Positions 52,192 through 61,827 of a stretch of 64,000 bases of DNA are shown here, one piece after another. The notes below the pieces were generated by a model, which searched no databases, was not told where the DNA came from, and was given only the letters and a program-made list of their open reading frames with translations. Position numbers and translations under genes: made by a program. Within the stretch, counting starts at the first letter, position 1. Each line of letters begins with the position of its first letter. Source of the DNA: JBPRGG01 sp051418075 (GTDB taxonomy: Bacteria; Bacteroidota; Bacteroidia; Cytophagales; Cyclobacteriaceae); assembly GCA_051418075.1 (NCBI GenBank), contig JBPRGG010000056.1, positions 165,071 to 229,070 on the forward strand, given 5' to 3'.

Positions 52192-53406
52192 ATGAACAAT
52201 CCTTTTAAGGCTGTTGTTGATCTCAATTTTTACCGCTATGGTTCGCGCATCAAGTGGATCGTCCTGGTCATAGCCACCATCATCAGTATAGGATCCATCT
52301 ACTATACAAATATCCTGGTGGAACAATTGAAAGACCGGGAAAAGCGGTTTGTGGAACTGTATGCTGATTCCTTTGAATCATTCATTAATGAAAGCAATAA
52401 TCAGGCAGTGAATTCCATTGCCCCGGAACTGATCATTCTGAACAAATCCATACCTGTAATCTGGGCCGACCGGATTAGCCGTCCTATCGACTACAGGAAC
52501 CTGGATATCAATGAAAATTTGTCAGAAAAAGAACGTACACTTCTGCTGCAGGAAGAAATCTCTGAAATGAGGGCGGAGCATGAACCAATCCAGATCTTAC
52601 TTACCAATGAAAAAGGAGAAATTTACGACTACCAGTTTCTGTTTTACCGAAATTCATTCCTGCTGACCCAACTCCAGTTTTATCCCTATGTACAGCTTTC
52701 GGTAATCGCTATTTTTGGAATTCTGGCCTACCTGGCTTTCAGCTATTCCCGTACCGCCGAAGAAAACCGGGTATGGGTTGGATTAGCCAAGGAAACTGCC
52801 CATCAATTGGGAACTCCCTTATCATCACTGATGGCCTGGATGGAATATCTAAAAGCAGAGCCATTGCTGCAGGAGCAGAACATTGCAGAAGAATTGGAGA
52901 AAGATGTGCAACGCCTGGAAATGATTACGGCCCGCTTTTCCAGTATCGGCTCAATTCCTATTCTCAACAATGAAAATATTCATGAAGCCATCAGACATTC
53001 CATTACTTATTTGCAAAAAAGGATCTCCTCCAAAGTCAAAATTGAAGTAACTGCCAAACCGGTGGATATCAGGGCCAAAATTAACCGGCCTTTGTTCGAA
53101 TGGGTGATCGAGAACCTTACCAAAAATGCAGTGGATGCCATGACTGCCAACGGGAACATCTTGATCAACATCAAAAAAGGAAATAATGATGAAGTATTGA
53201 TTGATTTTTCAGATACCGGTAAAGGAATTCCCAAAGCCAGGATCAAAGACATATTCAGGCCGGGCTATACCACCAAAAACCGGGGCTGGGGGCTGGGATT
53301 GACCCTGGTAAAAAGGATCATTGAAAACTATCATGAAGGTAAAATATTTGTTAAGTCCTCTGAACCCGGACAAGGCACTACTTTTAGGATCATTTTACAT
53401 ATTTAA
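52192..53406 (+). CDS. Sensor histidine kinase, membrane-bound
   Basis: The 404-residue kinase has two membrane segments (about 20-42 and 166-185) with a periplasmic loop of about 120 residues between them. The phosphoacceptor is H204 (KETAHQLGTPL) and the catalytic part has NLTKNAVDAM, FSDTGKGIP and GWGLGLTLVKRI. No HAMP domain and no cognate response regulator adjoin, so it is an orphan kinase. It starts 80 bp after the ABC permease gene and ends about 100 bp before atpD. Confidence 0.92.
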   Translation: MNNPFKAVVDLNFYRYGSRIKWIVLVIATIISIGSIYYTNILVEQLKDREKRFVELYADSFESFINESNNQAVNSIAPELIILNKSIPVIWADRISRPIDYRNLDINENLSEKERTLLLQEEISEMRAEHEPIQILLTNEKGEIYDYQFLFYRNSFLLTQLQFYPYVQLSVIAIFGILAYLAFSYSRTAEENRVWVGLAKETAHQLGTPLSSLMAWMEYLKAEPLLQEQNIAEELEKDVQRLEMITARFSSIGSIPILNNENIHEAIRHSITYLQKRISSKVKIEVTAKPVDIRAKINRPLFEWVIENLTKNAVDAMTANGNILINIKKGNNDEVLIDFSDTGKGIPKARIKDIFRPGYTTKNRGWGLGLTLVKRIIENYHEGKIFVKSSEPGQGTTFRIILHI

Positions 53407-53421
53407 TTACGGAAAAATATG

Positions 53422-53429
53422 TAATTTTG
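53422..53429 (+). promoter_or_regulatory. Putative -7 promoter element of atpD
   Basis: TAATTTTG matches TAnnTTTG, 80 nt before the atpD start codon, and gives the unit its own promoter after the kinase gene. Confidence 0.45.
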
Positions 53430-53508
53430 CGCTTCTTTGTGGAAAAAGAGAAAAATTAAAAGTAGTTTTGGGTCAAAATTTTGATCCGGATAATATAAAA
53501 AAGAAACG

Positions 53509-55014
53509 ATGACAAACATTGGTAAAATAATTCAGGTAATCGGACCCGTGGTAGATGTGAGTTTTGACCTGGAAGGTTCCAAATTACCGGATATTCTTGA
53601 ATCTCTAGAAGTAGTCAAAGATCATGGTGAAAAAATAGTACTGGAATGCCAAAACCATTTGGGAGAAGACAGGGTACGAACAATAGCTATGGACAGCACC
53701 GACGGTCTGGTAAGAGGTATGCGGGTTATTGCCACCGGATCTCCCATCACCATGCCCATCGGAAACAATGTTAGAGGAAGATTATTTAATGTGGTTGGAG
53801 AACCTATAGATGGACTTTCTGCTCCCAAAACCAGCGCCAGTTTACCCATTCACCGTCCTGCTCCCAGCTTTGAAAGTCTTTCCACCACTCAGGAGGTGCT
53901 GTATACTGGTATTAAAGTAATAGACCTGATAGAACCATATCTAAAAGGAGGAAAAATTGGACTTTTTGGCGGTGCCGGGGTAGGTAAAACAGTACTGATC
54001 CAGGAATTGATCAACAATATTGCCAAAGCCTATGCCGGACTTTCAGTTTTTGCCGGGGTGGGAGAAAGGACCCGGGAAGGGAATGACTTGTTACGGGAAA
54101 TGATAGAGTCTGGCATCATTAAATATGGGGAAGAATTTGATAAATCAATGCAGCAAGGCGGCTGGGATCTTTCTAAGGTGAATCAGAAAGACCTGGAAGA
54201 ATCCAATCTGACTATGATATTTGGTCAGATGAACGAGCCTCCGGGAGCCAGGGCCAGGGTAGCATTATCAGGTTTGACTATTGCGGAATATTTCAGAGAT
54301 GGTGACGGACAAGGAAAAGGACGTGATATCCTGTTTTTTATCGACAACATATTCAGATTTACCCAGGCCGGATCAGAAGTATCCGCCCTACTAGGAAGAA
54401 TGCCGTCTGCAGTAGGATATCAGCCTACACTGGCTACAGAAATGGGCGAAATGCAGGAGCGTATCACCTCCACTAAAAATGGTTCCATTACTTCAGTACA
54501 GGCCATATATGTACCGGCGGATGACCTGACAGACCCTGCCCCGGCTACTACATTTGCCCATCTTGATGCCACAACGGTATTGTCCAGGAAAATTTCAGAA
54601 CTGGGTATTTATCCGGCAGTTGATCCTTTGGACTCCACCTCCAGGATCTTAAGTGCCGATATTCTGGGTGATGATCACTACAATACCACCCAAAGGGTAA
54701 AAGAAATCCTGCAGAGGTATAATGAATTACAGGATATCATCGCCATTTTGGGTATGGATGAACTTTCGGAAGAAGACAAGCAAGTGGTTCACCGGGCCAG
54801 AAGGGTACAGCGGTTCCTGTCTCAACCATTCCATGTGGCCGAACAATTCACCGGGATACCGGGAGTTCTGGTAGATATCAAGGACACAATCCGGGGATTC
54901 AACATGATCATGGATGGTGAATTGGATCATTTGCCTGAAACTGCTTTTAACCTGGTGGGTACGATTGAACATGCCATTGAAAAAGGTGAAAAATTATTAG
55001 CAGAATCAAAATAA
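53509..55014 (+). CDS. atpD: F-type ATP synthase beta subunit
   Basis: The 501-residue protein is the catalytic beta subunit of the F1 head. The P-loop GGAGVGKT is at residues 154-161, followed by GVGERTREGNDL, the DELSEED segment, and the family signature PAVDPLDSTS. It lies in a two-gene unit with atpC, apart from the rest of the atp operon, as is common in Bacteroidota. Confidence 0.99.
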   Translation: MTNIGKIIQVIGPVVDVSFDLEGSKLPDILESLEVVKDHGEKIVLECQNHLGEDRVRTIAMDSTDGLVRGMRVIATGSPITMPIGNNVRGRLFNVVGEPIDGLSAPKTSASLPIHRPAPSFESLSTTQEVLYTGIKVIDLIEPYLKGGKIGLFGGAGVGKTVLIQELINNIAKAYAGLSVFAGVGERTREGNDLLREMIESGIIKYGEEFDKSMQQGGWDLSKVNQKDLEESNLTMIFGQMNEPPGARARVALSGLTIAEYFRDGDGQGKGRDILFFIDNIFRFTQAGSEVSALLGRMPSAVGYQPTLATEMGEMQERITSTKNGSITSVQAIYVPADDLTDPAPATTFAHLDATTVLSRKISELGIYPAVDPLDSTSRILSADILGDDHYNTTQRVKEILQRYNELQDIIAILGMDELSEEDKQVVHRARRVQRFLSQPFHVAEQFTGIPGVLVDIKDTIRGFNMIMDGELDHLPETAFNLVGTIEHAIEKGEKLLAESK

Positions 55015-55064
55015 TCCCTAATAGGTGATTTTTAACTTGTAAACAAAGCCTAAATCTGTTTTTC

Positions 55065-55307
55065 ATGTATATGCAAATAGTCACCCCGGATAAAAAAGTA
55101 TTTGAAGGAAACGTAGATTCAGCTACCTTTCCCGGTACTAAAGGTTCTTTCCAGGTACTTCGGGATCATGCCCCCCTGATCAGTTCCTTATCAGAAGGAA
55201 GTATTAAATATATTGATGAGGAAGGTGAAAATTTCGTGGCTATTTCCGGAGGTGTGGTTGAGGTTCTGAATAACAACATTTCTGTATTGGCCGAATCAAT
55301 AATCTAA
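55065..55307 (+). CDS. atpC: F-type ATP synthase epsilon subunit, short form
   Basis: The 80-residue product covers only the N-terminal beta-sandwich of the epsilon subunit (IVTPDKKVFEGNVDSATFPGTKGSFQVLRDHAPLI), which couples F1 to the c-ring. The C-terminal helical hairpin that inhibits ATP hydrolysis in other bacteria is absent, as in several Bacteroidota. It follows atpD and ends at a bidirectional terminator. Confidence 0.96.
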   Translation: MYMQIVTPDKKVFEGNVDSATFPGTKGSFQVLRDHAPLISSLSEGSIKYIDEEGENFVAISGGVVEVLNNNISVLAESII

Positions 55308-55312
55308 AAAAC

Positions 55313-55357
55313 CCTGGCAGAATATCCGATTTGATATGCTGCCAGGCTATATTTTTT
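55313..55357. terminator. Bidirectional terminator
   Basis: CCTGGCAG and CTGCCAGG pair, with AATATC/GATAT continuing the stem inward. A T-run follows on the plus strand and another lies on the minus strand. It serves atpC and the convergent lipoprotein gene. Confidence 0.85.
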
Positions 55358-55373
55358 CATAAAATGTCCTCTA

Positions 55374-55979
55374 CTACAGCAAATCCATCAGGATAAAAAT
55401 AATTCCGCCAATAATTAATAGGGCCCCTACAATGGTAAGCGCTTCTACTGCCACCAGTGAGCCTAAAATAATGGTAATCAATCCCACTCCACCTAAAATC
55501 AAACCGGTTCGCATATACCCTGTTACTTGTTGACTGGCCGTGACATCCTTATATTCCCGGATCTTGTTTTTATAGGACCTGAATTCCTGCTTCAGCTCCT
55601 TTTTAAGTTTCCTGGTGGTAGCTTTATCTGCATTTACCTGTTGCGCCTTAGCCAGCTGCCGGGCTTTCTCTTCTACCTGATATTCCGCCTGTTTAACTTC
55701 CCGGGCTACACTTCTGATCTTAATCAGGTCAGCCGTTGGAATATCAGCAGGTTCCGTTGCGATTTCTTCTGCCGGGCCTAATTTTTCCAATACTTTAAGG
55801 GTATTGCTGCTATTGGCTGTTATATTGGCAGGTTTCTGGCTATTGTTTTCCTTTTTGGCATAGCTATAGGTATCAAAAAAATAAGCGTCTTTGTAAGAAA
55901 ATTTTTTGGAACTGCTACAGGAAGCTAAAAAAAAGGACATTAAAACTATTAAAGAAAATAGATAGTTTTTTTTATTCAT
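55374..55979 (-). CDS. Lipoprotein with coiled coil and two C-terminal membrane helices
   Basis: The 201-residue product has a lipoprotein signal (lipobox ending FFLASC), a basic-serine start (SSSKKFSYKDAYFFDTYSYAK), a coiled-coil stretch (about 85-145, rich in Lys, Glu and Gln) and two hydrophobic segments at the end (about 157-178 and 181-200). The family was not recognised. It could tether an envelope complex. It is a single gene. Confidence 0.65.
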   Translation of the reverse strand: MNKKNYLFSLIVLMSFFLASCSSSKKFSYKDAYFFDTYSYAKKENNSQKPANITANSSNTLKVLEKLGPAEEIATEPADIPTADLIKIRSVAREVKQAEYQVEEKARQLAKAQQVNADKATTRKLKKELKQEFRSYKNKIREYKDVTASQQVTGYMRTGLILGGVGLITIILGSLVAVEALTIVGALLIIGGIIFILMDLL

Positions 55980-56136
55980 GACTCATCAATTTTAGTTGAG
56001 AAAAAAATTTAATACGGTTAAATCACTAAATTTAGGAAAATATAAGTTAAATGTACTTATATTTTTTAGCTAAATTTTTTGTTATCTGGAATTTTAAGTA
56101 CTAAATAGAGAAGAAATTCAAATAAGCATTGAGCTT

Positions 56137-56823
56137 TTAAAAATAAGCTTTGAATTCCTGCCAAACAGTGATTTCAGGGGGATTTACTTGTAATCTTAGA
56201 GGAATTTTCCTGACCGGATGCTGAAAATTTAAGACATAAGCATGAAGTGAAATACTTTTATCGGGATTGGCCAAATCATGACCATACTTCAAATCCCCCC
56301 AGATTGGACATCCCAGGCTGGCCAACTGTACCCTGATCTGGTGAGGTTTCCCGGTTTGGGGCTCTACCTCCAGTAAATATTTTTGCCCCAGTTGAGCTAT
56401 CAACCGGTAGTAAAGTTCTGCCGGTTTGCTGCCTTTCTTTGGCTGACTGAAAGCATAAGTCTTGTTTTTTTGTGCATCCTTTATCAAATAGTGCTGTAAT
56501 TTACCTTCAGCCTGAGGTGGTGGTTTTGTTACAACAGCCAGGTACACCTTGTGTACTTCTCTTTCTTTGAACTGAAGGTTCATCCGCTCCAGTGCTTTAG
56601 AAGTACGGGCCAACAAGGTCAAACCACTAACCGGGCGATCTATCCGGTGCACCACACCTAAAAAAACTTTTCCTGGTTTTTGATATTTTTCCTTTAAATA
56701 AAGCTTCCCCCATTCTACCAGGGGCCGGTCTCCGGTGCTATCTCCTTGCACCAGCATACCGGCAGGTTTATTGAGCACCAACAAATGGTTATCCTCATAA
56801 ACTACCTGGAAGGGATAATCCAT
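56137..56823 (-). CDS. RluA-family pseudouridine synthase
   Basis: The 228-residue enzyme has the RluA fold, with the catalytic Asp at D62 (HRIDRPVSGL) and a C-terminal PQTGKPHQIRVQLASLGCPIWGDLKYG stretch. There is no S4 domain, so it resembles the RluA/TruC-like short forms that isomerise uridine in rRNA or tRNA. Target not known. It begins two bases after the prfC stop codon and is probably co-transcribed with it. Confidence 0.93.
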   Translation of the reverse strand: MDYPFQVVYEDNHLLVLNKPAGMLVQGDSTGDRPLVEWGKLYLKEKYQKPGKVFLGVVHRIDRPVSGLTLLARTSKALERMNLQFKEREVHKVYLAVVTKPPPQAEGKLQHYLIKDAQKNKTYAFSQPKKGSKPAELYYRLIAQLGQKYLLEVEPQTGKPHQIRVQLASLGCPIWGDLKYGHDLANPDKSISLHAYVLNFQHPVRKIPLRLQVNPPEITVWQEFKAYF

Positions 56824-56825
56824 GA

Positions 56826-58406
56826 TCAGTATTCTGATGTAAAATGAAACTCAATATCCGGAAAATTATCCTGTACCATCTGTAACCAGGCCCGTGATTC
56901 AGCCATAAAAACCAGGTTATCATCTTTATCCCGGGCAATGTACCGGTATTTGGATTTCACAAACTCATTCAGCTTCTTTTTATCTTTGCTGCTGATCCAG
57001 CAGGCTTTGAACAGATTTAAGGGAACAAACTTGCAGGAAGCACCATATTCATGGAGCAGTCTAAACTGGATTACCTCAAATTGAAGCGCTCCTACAGTAC
57101 CCACCACTTTTTTGGCCCCCAACTCATAGGTGAATAACTGGGCTACTCCTTCATCCATTAACTGACGCAAACCTTTATCCAACTGCTTGGATTTCATGGC
57201 ATCTGTATTCACTACTTCCTTAAAGATCTCCGGAGAAAAACTGGGAATTCCCCGAAAATAAGACGCCTCACCTTCGTTCAGTGTATCACCGATCTTCAGA
57301 TTTCCGGTATCATACAGTCCCACGATATCGCCCGGGAAAGCCTCTTCCAAAATTTCCTTGTCCTGGGCCATAAAGGCAGTGGCATTGGAAAAGCGCAGGT
57401 TTTTATTCAGTCTGACGTGAAAATAGTTTTTATTTCTTTCGAATCTTCCTGAACAAACCCTGACAAAAGCAATCCGATTGCGGTGTTTGGGATCAATATT
57501 AGCATGGATCTTGAAAATGAAACCGGAAAAAACATCTTCAGCCGGTACCACCTCTCTTAAGTCAGTATGCCTGGTTTGAGGAGTGGGTGCTATATCAATA
57601 AAACAATCCAATAGTTCCCGCACACCAAAATTATTTACAGCACTGCCAAAAAATACCGGGGCCAGATTTCCCCGGGCATATTCCTGCCGGTCGAAAGCAG
57701 GATATACGCCTTCCACTAATTCCAGGTCTTCCCTTAGTTGAGAAGCATTACCCGGGCCTATATAATCAGGCAAGCCAGCATCATTCACATCATCTATCTG
57801 TATAATTTCATCGGAAAGTTCCTTTTTACTGGGTTCAAACAAAATCAGGTTTTTTTGATACAAATTATATACCCCTCTGAAGTTTTTACCCATGCCAATA
57901 GGCCAGCTTAAAGGACGAACCTGAATGGACAATTTTTCTTCAATTTCATCCAATAAATCATAGGGATCCTGACCTTCACGATCCAGTTTATTGATAAATA
58001 CGATCACGGGGGTATTCCTCATCCGGCATACCTCCATCAGCTTTTCAGTCTGCGCCTCCACACCTTTTACTGAATCTATCACCATCACCACACTATCCAC
58101 TGCAGTAAGGGTCCGGTAAGTATCTTCGGCAAAATCCTGGTGGCCAGGTGTATCCAGCAGATTAATTTTAAACCCATTGTACTCAAAACCCATCACCGAG
58201 GTAGCCACCGAAATACCTCTTTGCTTTTCTATTTCCATAAAATCAGAGGTAGCATGCCGATTGATCTTATTGGATTTAACCGCGCCGGCAGTTTTAATGG
58301 CTCCACCAAAAAGCAATAATTTTTCTGTCAGGGTAGTTTTGCCGGCATCAGGGTGACTGATGATGCCAAAAGTTCTGCGCTTTATAATTTCTTCTTCCAA
58401 TCTCAT
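56826..58406 (-). CDS. prfC: Peptide chain release factor 3
   Basis: The start was set at the ATG at 58406, seven codons inside the longer TTG-started frame, giving 526 residues, the usual RF3 length. The GTPase domain has GIISHPDAGKTTLTEK (P-loop), LLDTPGHQDF and FINKLDREGQDP. RF3 removes RF1 or RF2 from the ribosome after termination. It is the first gene of the unit with the RluA-family gene. Confidence 0.97.
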   Translation of the reverse strand: MRLEEEIIKRRTFGIISHPDAGKTTLTEKLLLFGGAIKTAGAVKSNKINRHATSDFMEIEKQRGISVATSVMGFEYNGFKINLLDTPGHQDFAEDTYRTLTAVDSVVMVIDSVKGVEAQTEKLMEVCRMRNTPVIVFINKLDREGQDPYDLLDEIEEKLSIQVRPLSWPIGMGKNFRGVYNLYQKNLILFEPSKKELSDEIIQIDDVNDAGLPDYIGPGNASQLREDLELVEGVYPAFDRQEYARGNLAPVFFGSAVNNFGVRELLDCFIDIAPTPQTRHTDLREVVPAEDVFSGFIFKIHANIDPKHRNRIAFVRVCSGRFERNKNYFHVRLNKNLRFSNATAFMAQDKEILEEAFPGDIVGLYDTGNLKIGDTLNEGEASYFRGIPSFSPEIFKEVVNTDAMKSKQLDKGLRQLMDEGVAQLFTYELGAKKVVGTVGALQFEVIQFRLLHEYGASCKFVPLNLFKACWISSKDKKKLNEFVKSKYRYIARDKDDNLVFMAESRAWLQMVQDNFPDIEFHFTSEY

Positions 58407-58478
58407 GTATTCGCTTCCAAATTTCAAACCTGCAAAATTAGCTAATTAATAAAAGAATTGTAGATGTTTAATCTATTT

Positions 58479-58521
58479 AATGTGAGAAATATACACATTT
58501 TTAGGCTGACAATGTGTCACA
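58479..58521 (+). promoter_or_regulatory. Candidate regulatory sites upstream of dnaK
   Basis: AATGTG-N9-CACATT (58479-58499) is an imperfect dyad. It is followed by TGACAATGTGTCACA (58507-58521), which carries the same TGTCACA as the grpE upstream motif and an inverted TGACA-N3-TGTCA. No CIRCE element is present. A clear TAnnTTTG element was not found downstream. Confidence 0.45.
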
Positions 58522-58625
58522 ATTTACAGACCTATCAATCTGTTGGCATAACCATTGATAAACAAAATATACAAATTTAAATTTTAGAAATAGGTAATTA
58601 TTAAATAGATAAAAATAAAAATATT

Positions 58626-60575
58626 ATGGGAAAAATTATTGGAATTGACTTAGGTACAACTAACTCATGCGTAGCCGTAATGGAAGGTAATGAGCCGGTA
58701 GTAATTCCGAATAGTGAAGGAAGAAGAACTACACCATCTATTGTGGCCTTCCTGGAAAATGGGGAAAGAAAAGTAGGAGATCCTGCCAAAAGGCAAGCCA
58801 TAACCAATCCGGAGAAAACTGTTTATTCCGTCAAAAGATTTATGGGTAAAAGGTTTACCGGTGTAGAAGAAGAAAGAAGGAACATGTCTTATAAGGTAGA
58901 ACAGGGGAATAATGATACTGTAAGAGTAAGAATAGGAGACAGATTATATACACCTCAGGAAGTTTCTGCCATGATCCTGCAAAAGATGAAATCAACTGCA
59001 GAAGATTACCTGGGCACTTCAGTAACCGATGCGGTGGTCACTGTTCCAGCTTACTTTAATGATGCAGAACGTCAGGCTACTAAAGAAGCCGGACAAATTG
59101 CCGGTCTGGAAGTAAAAAGAATTATCAACGAACCAACTGCCGCCTCCCTGGCCTATGGTCTGGATAAGAAAAATCAAGATATGAAGATCGCTGTCTATGA
59201 CTTAGGTGGTGGTACATTCGATATTTCTATCCTGGAACTGGGAGATGGTGTTTTTGAAGTAAAATCTACTAATGGAGATGTTCACCTGGGTGGCGATGAC
59301 TTTGATTCAAGGATCATTGACTGGCTGGCCGACGAATTTAAAAAGGATGAAGGCATTGACCTTCGCAGGGATCCTATGGCATTGCAAAGATTGAAAGAAG
59401 CTGCTGAAAAAGCCAAGATAGAATTGTCCAGCTCAAACAGTACTGAAATCAACCTGCCTTATATCATGCCGGTGGATGGAATTCCCAAACACCTGGTGAA
59501 AACATTGTCACGGGCTAAATTTGAGCAGTTGATCGATGACCTGGTACAAAGATCTATCAATCCATGCCGCAAAGCTTTGGATGATGCAGGTATGAGTTCA
59601 TCCGATATTGATGAAGTGATACTGGTAGGTGGATCTACCCGTGTACCCAGAATTCAGGAAGAAGTAGAAAAATTCTTTGGCAAAAAGCCTTCTAAAGGAG
59701 TAAATCCGGATGAAGTCGTAGCCATTGGAGCTGCCATTCAAGGTGGTGTACTTACCGGTGAAGTGAAAGATGTATTACTTCTGGATGTAACTCCGCTTTC
59801 TTTGGGTATAGAAACTTTGGGTAGTGTATTTACCAAATTAATTGAATCAAATACCACCATACCCACTAAAAAATCAGAGATCTTTTCTACTGCAGCGGAC
59901 AACCAGCCTTCTGTGGAGATTCATGTGCTGCAGGGAGAAAGACCTATGGCTAAAGACAACAGGACCATTGGAAGATTCCACCTGGATGGCATACCACCAG
60001 CTCCCAGGGGTGTACCTCAAATTGAAGTAACTTTCGATATAGATGCAAATGGTATTATGAATGTATCTGCCCGGGATAAAGGTACCGGAAAAGAACAAAA
60101 AATCAGGATTGAAGCTTCTTCTGGCCTGACCGAGGAAGAAATCGAAAAGATGAAAAATGAAGCTAAAGCAAATGCCGAGGCCGATAAGCAGGAAAAAGAA
60201 AAGATCGAAAAGATCAATGCAGCTGATTCACTGATCTTCCAGACAGAAAAACAGTTGAAGGAATATGGTGATAAGCTTTCTGAAGGTAATCGAAATACCA
60301 TCACCAGCGCTCTGGAAGAACTGAAAGAAGCTCATAAGAGCCAGGATCTGGCTGCTATTGATAAAGCCATGGAAGGATTGAACCAGGCCTGGCAAAATGC
60401 TTCGCAGGAAATGTATAATGCTGGACAAGGTGCTCCTGGTGAAGGTGGACCCCAGGCAGGACCTGAAGGACCTGAAGCAGGTGCTCAATCTGGTGGACAG
60501 GAACCTGGTAAAGGGGGAGAAGAGGATGTCTCTGATGTAGAATACGAAGAGGTAGATGATAAAGATAAAAAATAG
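58626..60575 (+). CDS. dnaK: Chaperone protein DnaK
   Basis: The 649-residue Hsp70 has the phosphate-binding motif IGIDLGTTNSCVAVMEG, the AVYDLGGGTFDISILELG segment, the VILVGGSTRVPRIQE motif, the substrate-binding domain starting near DVTPLSLGIET, and a Gly/Gln-rich linker before a C-terminal EYEEVDD end. It folds nascent and stressed proteins with DnaJ and GrpE, encoded 10 kb away. It is a single gene ending in a strong terminator. Confidence 0.99.
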   Translation: MGKIIGIDLGTTNSCVAVMEGNEPVVIPNSEGRRTTPSIVAFLENGERKVGDPAKRQAITNPEKTVYSVKRFMGKRFTGVEEERRNMSYKVEQGNNDTVRVRIGDRLYTPQEVSAMILQKMKSTAEDYLGTSVTDAVVTVPAYFNDAERQATKEAGQIAGLEVKRIINEPTAASLAYGLDKKNQDMKIAVYDLGGGTFDISILELGDGVFEVKSTNGDVHLGGDDFDSRIIDWLADEFKKDEGIDLRRDPMALQRLKEAAEKAKIELSSSNSTEINLPYIMPVDGIPKHLVKTLSRAKFEQLIDDLVQRSINPCRKALDDAGMSSSDIDEVILVGGSTRVPRIQEEVEKFFGKKPSKGVNPDEVVAIGAAIQGGVLTGEVKDVLLLDVTPLSLGIETLGSVFTKLIESNTTIPTKKSEIFSTAADNQPSVEIHVLQGERPMAKDNRTIGRFHLDGIPPAPRGVPQIEVTFDIDANGIMNVSARDKGTGKEQKIRIEASSGLTEEEIEKMKNEAKANAEADKQEKEKIEKINAADSLIFQTEKQLKEYGDKLSEGNRNTITSALEELKEAHKSQDLAAIDKAMEGLNQAWQNASQEMYNAGQGAPGEGGPQAGPEGPEAGAQSGGQEPGKGGEEDVSDVEYEEVDDKDKK

Positions 60576-60610
60576 TCTGCTTTTTATATAACCACCATTT
60601 GATGAAAAGA

Positions 60611-60637
60611 AAAGCCTGGACACAATCCAGGCTTTTT
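60611..60637 (+). terminator. Terminator of dnaK
   Basis: AAAGCCTGGA pairs with TCCAGGCTTT around CACAA and is followed by further T. Confidence 0.92.
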
Positions 60638-60684
60638 TTATATTTAATTAACCCCGGTATGATAAAACTTAATTTGTGAAATAA

Positions 60685-61308
60685 ATGGATCACCATCAGC
60701 TAAATCAATTATTGGGAAATGTTGACCTCTACCTTTTGGATCAGATTCTTAAAGGCCGGTTTCATCCTTCTATGAAAATCCTTGATGCAGGTAGCGGTGA
60801 GGGCCGAAACTTGATATATTTTTTACAACAAAAATATGATGTATTTGCTATCGATCCCAATCCATCTGCCATTAGAATGCTCGGCATACTGGCTCGTCAA
60901 TACCAACCTGATATAAATCCGAACCAATTTCAAGTACAGCAAATTGAAAACATGACCTTCCCTGATCAGTTTTTTGATGCCGTAGTATGTAATGCTGTGC
61001 TGCATTTTGCTAAAAATCCTGATCATTTTGAACAAATTTTTCAACAATTGTGGCGGGTGTTGAAACATGGTGGCATACTGTTTATACGCATGGCTTCCGA
61101 CCTTGCAATCGATTCCAAACTGCTTAAGGATCTGGACAATGGATGGTCTGATCTGCCAGACGGATCCTCCAGATTTTTGCTCAAGAAAGGCCTGTTGCAA
61201 CATATAGAGGCAACCTATCATCCTGAATTCCTCGAGCCCATTAAAACAGTGAACGTCAACAACAAACGATGTATGACCAATTTGGTGTTTAAAAAACCTT
61301 CATTATAA
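60685..61308 (+). CDS. Class I SAM-dependent methyltransferase
   Basis: The 207-residue protein has the SAM-binding motif I LDAGSGEGRNLIYFL, the motif II acid in VFAIDPNPSAI, and the later VVCNAVLHFAKNPDHFEQIF and WRVLKHGGILFIRMASDLA segments typical of UbiE-type methyltransferases. The substrate is unknown. It is a single gene after dnaK. Confidence 0.85.
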   Translation: MDHHQLNQLLGNVDLYLLDQILKGRFHPSMKILDAGSGEGRNLIYFLQQKYDVFAIDPNPSAIRMLGILARQYQPDINPNQFQVQQIENMTFPDQFFDAVVCNAVLHFAKNPDHFEQIFQQLWRVLKHGGILFIRMASDLAIDSKLLKDLDNGWSDLPDGSSRFLLKKGLLQHIEATYHPEFLEPIKTVNVNNKRCMTNLVFKKPSL

Positions 61309-61385
61309 TCCCTTATGTAATATTAGCTTCAGGAAAGGTTTTTCTGTTAATGATTAATGTGCTTAATTAGTAAAAATTTTCGTTC

Positions 61386-61637
61386 ATGGAAGCTATTTTG
61401 ACCAAACAAGAATCCAGCTCAACCACTATGTCGGTTAAAAAGTGGATTATTACCCTGGTATTGGCTCTTGTTCCAGTAGTAGGTCTGCTTTTTCTTTTTC
61501 ACTGGGCGTTTTCTGAACAATCCTACCGGGAAAAATCAAATTTTGCCAAAGCCAGCCTTATTATTCTGATCAGTGGAATGATCATGTATGTATTGTTTTT
61601 TATTTTTCTTGGTCTGAGAATCCTGGGCAATATATGA
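61386..61637 (+). CDS. Small two-helix membrane protein
   Basis: The 83-residue product has two hydrophobic segments (about 18-42 and 54-78), joined by a short polar loop with FSEQSYREKSNFAKAS. The polar N-terminus is rich in Ser, Thr and Gln. No family was recognised; similar short proteins with a conserved YREKSNFA-like loop occur widely as hypotheticals. Confidence 0.6.
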   Translation: MEAILTKQESSSTTMSVKKWIITLVLALVPVVGLLFLFHWAFSEQSYREKSNFAKASLIILISGMIMYVLFFIFLGLRILGNI

Positions 61638-61827
61638 TACTGAATTCCTGTCTGTTTTATAAGTTTTGGCTCTGATGCTCAACCAAATTATGAGGCTCCT
61701 TTTTTGATGAATATTTTCTACTTGTTCATGGAATTTAAGTGGCTTCTTTATTGTTAATAGACAGGTTTTTAACTTTTTGATCACAGATTTTTTTAAGCAA
61801 ATTATAAGTTTAGACAATATCATTCAA

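Noticed and set aside
58428..58625. CIRCE heat-shock operator upstream of dnaK
   Set aside because: The TTAGCACTC-N9-GAGTGCTAA sequence is absent there and upstream of grpE.
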